From contig CAVZSC010000043.1 of assembly GCA_963777755.1 (NCBI GenBank), forward strand, positions 1 to 64,000: a stretch of DNA of 64,000 nucleotides, in the 5' to 3' direction. Below the pieces are notes generated by a model. That model saw only the letters and a list, made by a program, of their open reading frames with translations. It had not been told where the DNA came from and ran no database searches. The translations under genes were made by a program, and so were the position numbers. Source of the stretch: DATFWC01 sp963777755. GTDB lineage: Bacteria > Pseudomonadota > Alphaproteobacteria > Rhizobiales > Xanthobacteraceae. Shown piece by piece: positions 62,556 to 64,000 of the stretch (positions are counted from its first letter, which is position 1; each line of letters opens with the position of its first letter).

Positions 62556-62680
62556 TGGTAGCCTGCAGGGTGGGCAAAATCGCTTGATGTAGAGTTGGCG
62601 CGTGGGGCAACGGCGCCTCGGCGACTTTGCCCACGCGTCGCCGCTGAGATTGCGCCGTTGCCCACCCTACAGGTCCCAAG
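62556..62680. repeat. Nested palindromic intergenic repeat
   Basis: Outer arms CCTGCAGGGTGGGCAA (62562-62577) and TTGCCCACCCTACAGG (62658-62673) pair with one mismatch. Inside, CGCGTGGGGCAA (62599-62610) faces TTTGCCCACGCG (62625-62636). The GTAGGGTGGGCA core is a frequent intergenic repeat in Bradyrhizobium-like genomes. It ends ten bases before the ribosome site of the next gene. Confidence 0.7.
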
Positions 62681-62689
62681 GAGGAGCCT

Positions 62690-63301
62690 ATGGCGGGCAG
62701 GACGGTGCTGCATGTCGGCTGCGGCTTCAAACGCCTGGAGGATCTGCCGCCGGCGTTTCGCGACGGGTCGTGGACCGAGGTCCGCCTGGATATCGACGTC
62801 GACGTCGCCCCCGACATGGTCGGGACGATCACCGACATGGCGGCGGTCGAGACGGGGTCGGTGGACGCGGTGTTCTCCTCGCACAATATCGAGCACGTCT
62901 ACTGGCACGAGGTGCCGGCTGTCATCGCCGAGTTCCGGCGGGTCCTGAAACCCACCGGCTTCGCTCTCATCACCTGCCCGGACCTGCAGAGCCTCGGCCA
63001 GAAGCTCGCCGGCGGCGACCTCCTCGAGACCCTGTATAAATCGTCGGTCGGGCCGGTGAGGCCGCTCGACGTGCTGTACGGCCATTCCGCCTCGATCGCC
63101 GCCGGCCAGCACTACATGGCGCACAAGTGCGGCTTCACCGGGAAGACCCTGACCGATCTCCTGGACGGTGCGCATTTCAGCCGGGTCGTGGTGGTTCGCC
63201 ACGGGGGCGACCTGTGGGCGCTGGCCTCGCGCAAGAGCATGTCGCTCCCCGAATTCAAGGCGCTGTTCACCAAGTACATTCCGGTGCAGATCGCCGGATA
63301 G
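62690..63301 (+). CDS. Class I SAM-dependent methyltransferase
   Basis: A 203-residue soluble methyltransferase. Motif I is VLHVGCGFKRLEDLP (6-20), with LDIDVDVAPDMVGTITDM at the acidic-loop position, SVDAVFSSHNIEHVYWHEVP as motif II, and IAEFRRVLKPTGFALITCPD typical of methyltransferase 11-like enzymes linked to glycan or lipid modification. AAGGAGGAG precedes the ATG. No neighbour shows its substrate. Confidence 0.85.
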   Translation: MAGRTVLHVGCGFKRLEDLPPAFRDGSWTEVRLDIDVDVAPDMVGTITDMAAVETGSVDAVFSSHNIEHVYWHEVPAVIAEFRRVLKPTGFALITCPDLQSLGQKLAGGDLLETLYKSSVGPVRPLDVLYGHSASIAAGQHYMAHKCGFTGKTLTDLLDGAHFSRVVVVRHGGDLWALASRKSMSLPEFKALFTKYIPVQIAG

Positions 63302-63992
63302 AACAAGCCGGCTGTCGGCTGCTGCGGCTGCGTCGGCCGGCCCCCGATTGTCGCCCCGTCCCATTCGCATTTGAGATCGCACCCGGCGAAGGGGAACCGC
63401 AAACCGCAAAAATCTTCCTTCGGGGTGTGAGCAAAGCAACACCCGCGAAAACCAATCACTGCCAAGATCTCATTGCGGGCCCCCCAATCGGGGCAAGCCG
63501 CGCGAGGCTCTGCTGTCTCAACCCAATCGGGGAGACGTGCTGGCTACGAAGATCATTCAGCAGCGCCGGCCAGACGGGCAAGTCGTACCAATTTTCGGAG
63601 GACGTCATGAACTGATCGGCTGGTTCAACCGACCAATCAATGTGGAAATCCCGGTCGCGCGGGCGCCCCTCCGGCGCAACGGCGGCTTGTCTTCGAGGCG
63701 TTCAGGGAGACACCTCATGACGATCAGCGTAGCCAGCGCAGCCCGCAACCACAACCTCGACGAAGCGGACGGCACAGACCCAGGCGCGATTTTCGAGGTC
63801 GGCGGCACATTTTCCGGTTGCACTCGGATCGTTGCTCGCTCAGCGGCAACAGCTGTAAGACTATCATCAGCCTCGTGAACCACCCGACTTTTCGCACAGA
63901 CCCGCCGCCGCGGAGCGGACGGGCGTCTTGACGGCCGGACGGGACCACCCGTCCCTCAATTGGGCTTTGAACACAACCGAGGGAGATACGCC
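63302..63992. other. Intergenic region at the window end
   Basis: No intact gene of normal size. Apart from the short frame at 63717, I see a CCCCGATTGG/CCAATCGGGG-like pair (63487-63530) and a run ending in CGAGGGAGATACGCC, the ribosome site of the gene that starts at 63993. Confidence 0.45.
63717..63878 (+). CDS. Short frame resembling an RTX-protein N-terminus (53 aa)
   Basis: The ATG at 63717 is preceded by GGGAG at normal distance. The 53-residue frame contains HNLDEADGTDPGAIFEVGG, which lines up loosely with the opening of RTX 2 (DNLDQTTEPGPGTIDGLGG) and RTX 1. It then stops without repeats. It may be a decayed RTX start or coincidence. Confidence 0.3.
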   Translation: MTISVASAARNHNLDEADGTDPGAIFEVGGTFSGCTRIVARSAATAVRLSSAS

Positions 63993-64000
63993 ATGGCATA
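63993..64000 (+). CDS. Start of a gene cut by the window end, possibly another RTX protein
   Basis: ATGGCATA, with GGGAG nine bases upstream. The first codons Met-Ala-(Tyr) are those of both RTX genes before it (MAYVVTG, MAYSITG), which is the only reason to suspect a third member. Confidence 0.35.

Noticed and set aside
1..64000. tRNA, rRNA, phage or integrative-element hallmarks
   Set aside because: No cloverleaf, rRNA core sequence, integrase, portal, terminase or conjugation gene was recognised on either strand.

Overview
The window looks like a chromosomal accessory stretch of a GC-rich alphaproteobacterium, most likely Hyphomicrobiales close to Bradyrhizobium, Rhodopseudomonas or the Xanthobacteraceae. 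The reasons are the gene families (Bug/TctC solute receptors in numbers, a LivM-LivG-LivF fusion, caspase-like secreted proteins, PQQ-free GMC dehydrogenase with a Tat small subunit, ELDLVSGG-type leader peptides) and GTAGGGTGGGCA- and CACCTCTCCCC-type intergenic palindromes. No rRNA, tRNA, CRISPR array, integrase or intact transposase was recognised. The assignment is from recollection of families, not from a search.

Layout. 0-6 kb: amidohydrolase and a dihydroxy-acid dehydratase family gene, divergent across two large palindromes. The 3' end of the dehydratase is repeated about 3 kb downstream, so the two copies bracket a Tat-exported tyrosinase and a small secreted partner. 6-10 kb: a SnoaL-like gene, a frameshifted small gene and a TRAP transporter operon whose receptor is frameshifted. 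10-14 kb: a secreted caspase domain fused to a Bug solute-receptor domain, a PQ-loop membrane protein and a cytochrome P450. 14-20 kb: a pair of ModA-like receptors, partly duplicated; the two copies enclose an island with three small double-glycine-leader peptide genes. Two of these share a near-identical promoter and leader but have unrelated cores, and the identity stops exactly at the Gly-Gly site. 20-26 kb: ketopantoate-reductase-like and SDR genes, an orphan HigA antitoxin, a Phd/PIN toxin-antitoxin pair, a methyltransferase-phosphotransferase composite and a HupE-like gene. 26-31 kb: an NHL-repeat protein and a second caspase-like protein that has lost both catalytic residues and carries a PPPPPPQQRAA repeat tail. 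31-37 kb: a branched-chain-type ABC importer, with a 3-hydroxyacyl-CoA dehydrogenase and an SDR. 37-44 kb: malic enzyme, a PafA-like phosphatase and a three-gene GMC dehydrogenase/cytochrome c operon. 44-49 kb: GntR regulator, M20-like peptidase, receptor and permease of an ABC importer, and a TPR protein. 49-58 kb: a catabolic region with four stand-alone Bug receptors interleaved with PrpD-like, alpha/beta-hydrolase, EthD-like, carboxymuconolactone-decarboxylase-like and Gfo/Idh/MocA enzymes. 58-64 kb: two large RTX-repeat secreted proteins with a shared C-terminal domain, an EF-hand protein, a methyltransferase and the first codons of what may be another RTX protein.

How it fits together. 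Most genes serve uptake (TRAP, ABC, Bug) and oxidation of organic acids or aromatic-type substrates. Superimposed on this are exported proteins: double-glycine peptides, RTX proteins and secreted caspase homologues. Five genes carry an apparent single extra base (near 6810, 7719, 25243, 59030 and 61615), which may reflect residual sequencing errors as much as true decay. Segmental duplication is the main visible route by which the island and the tyrosinase segment arose.
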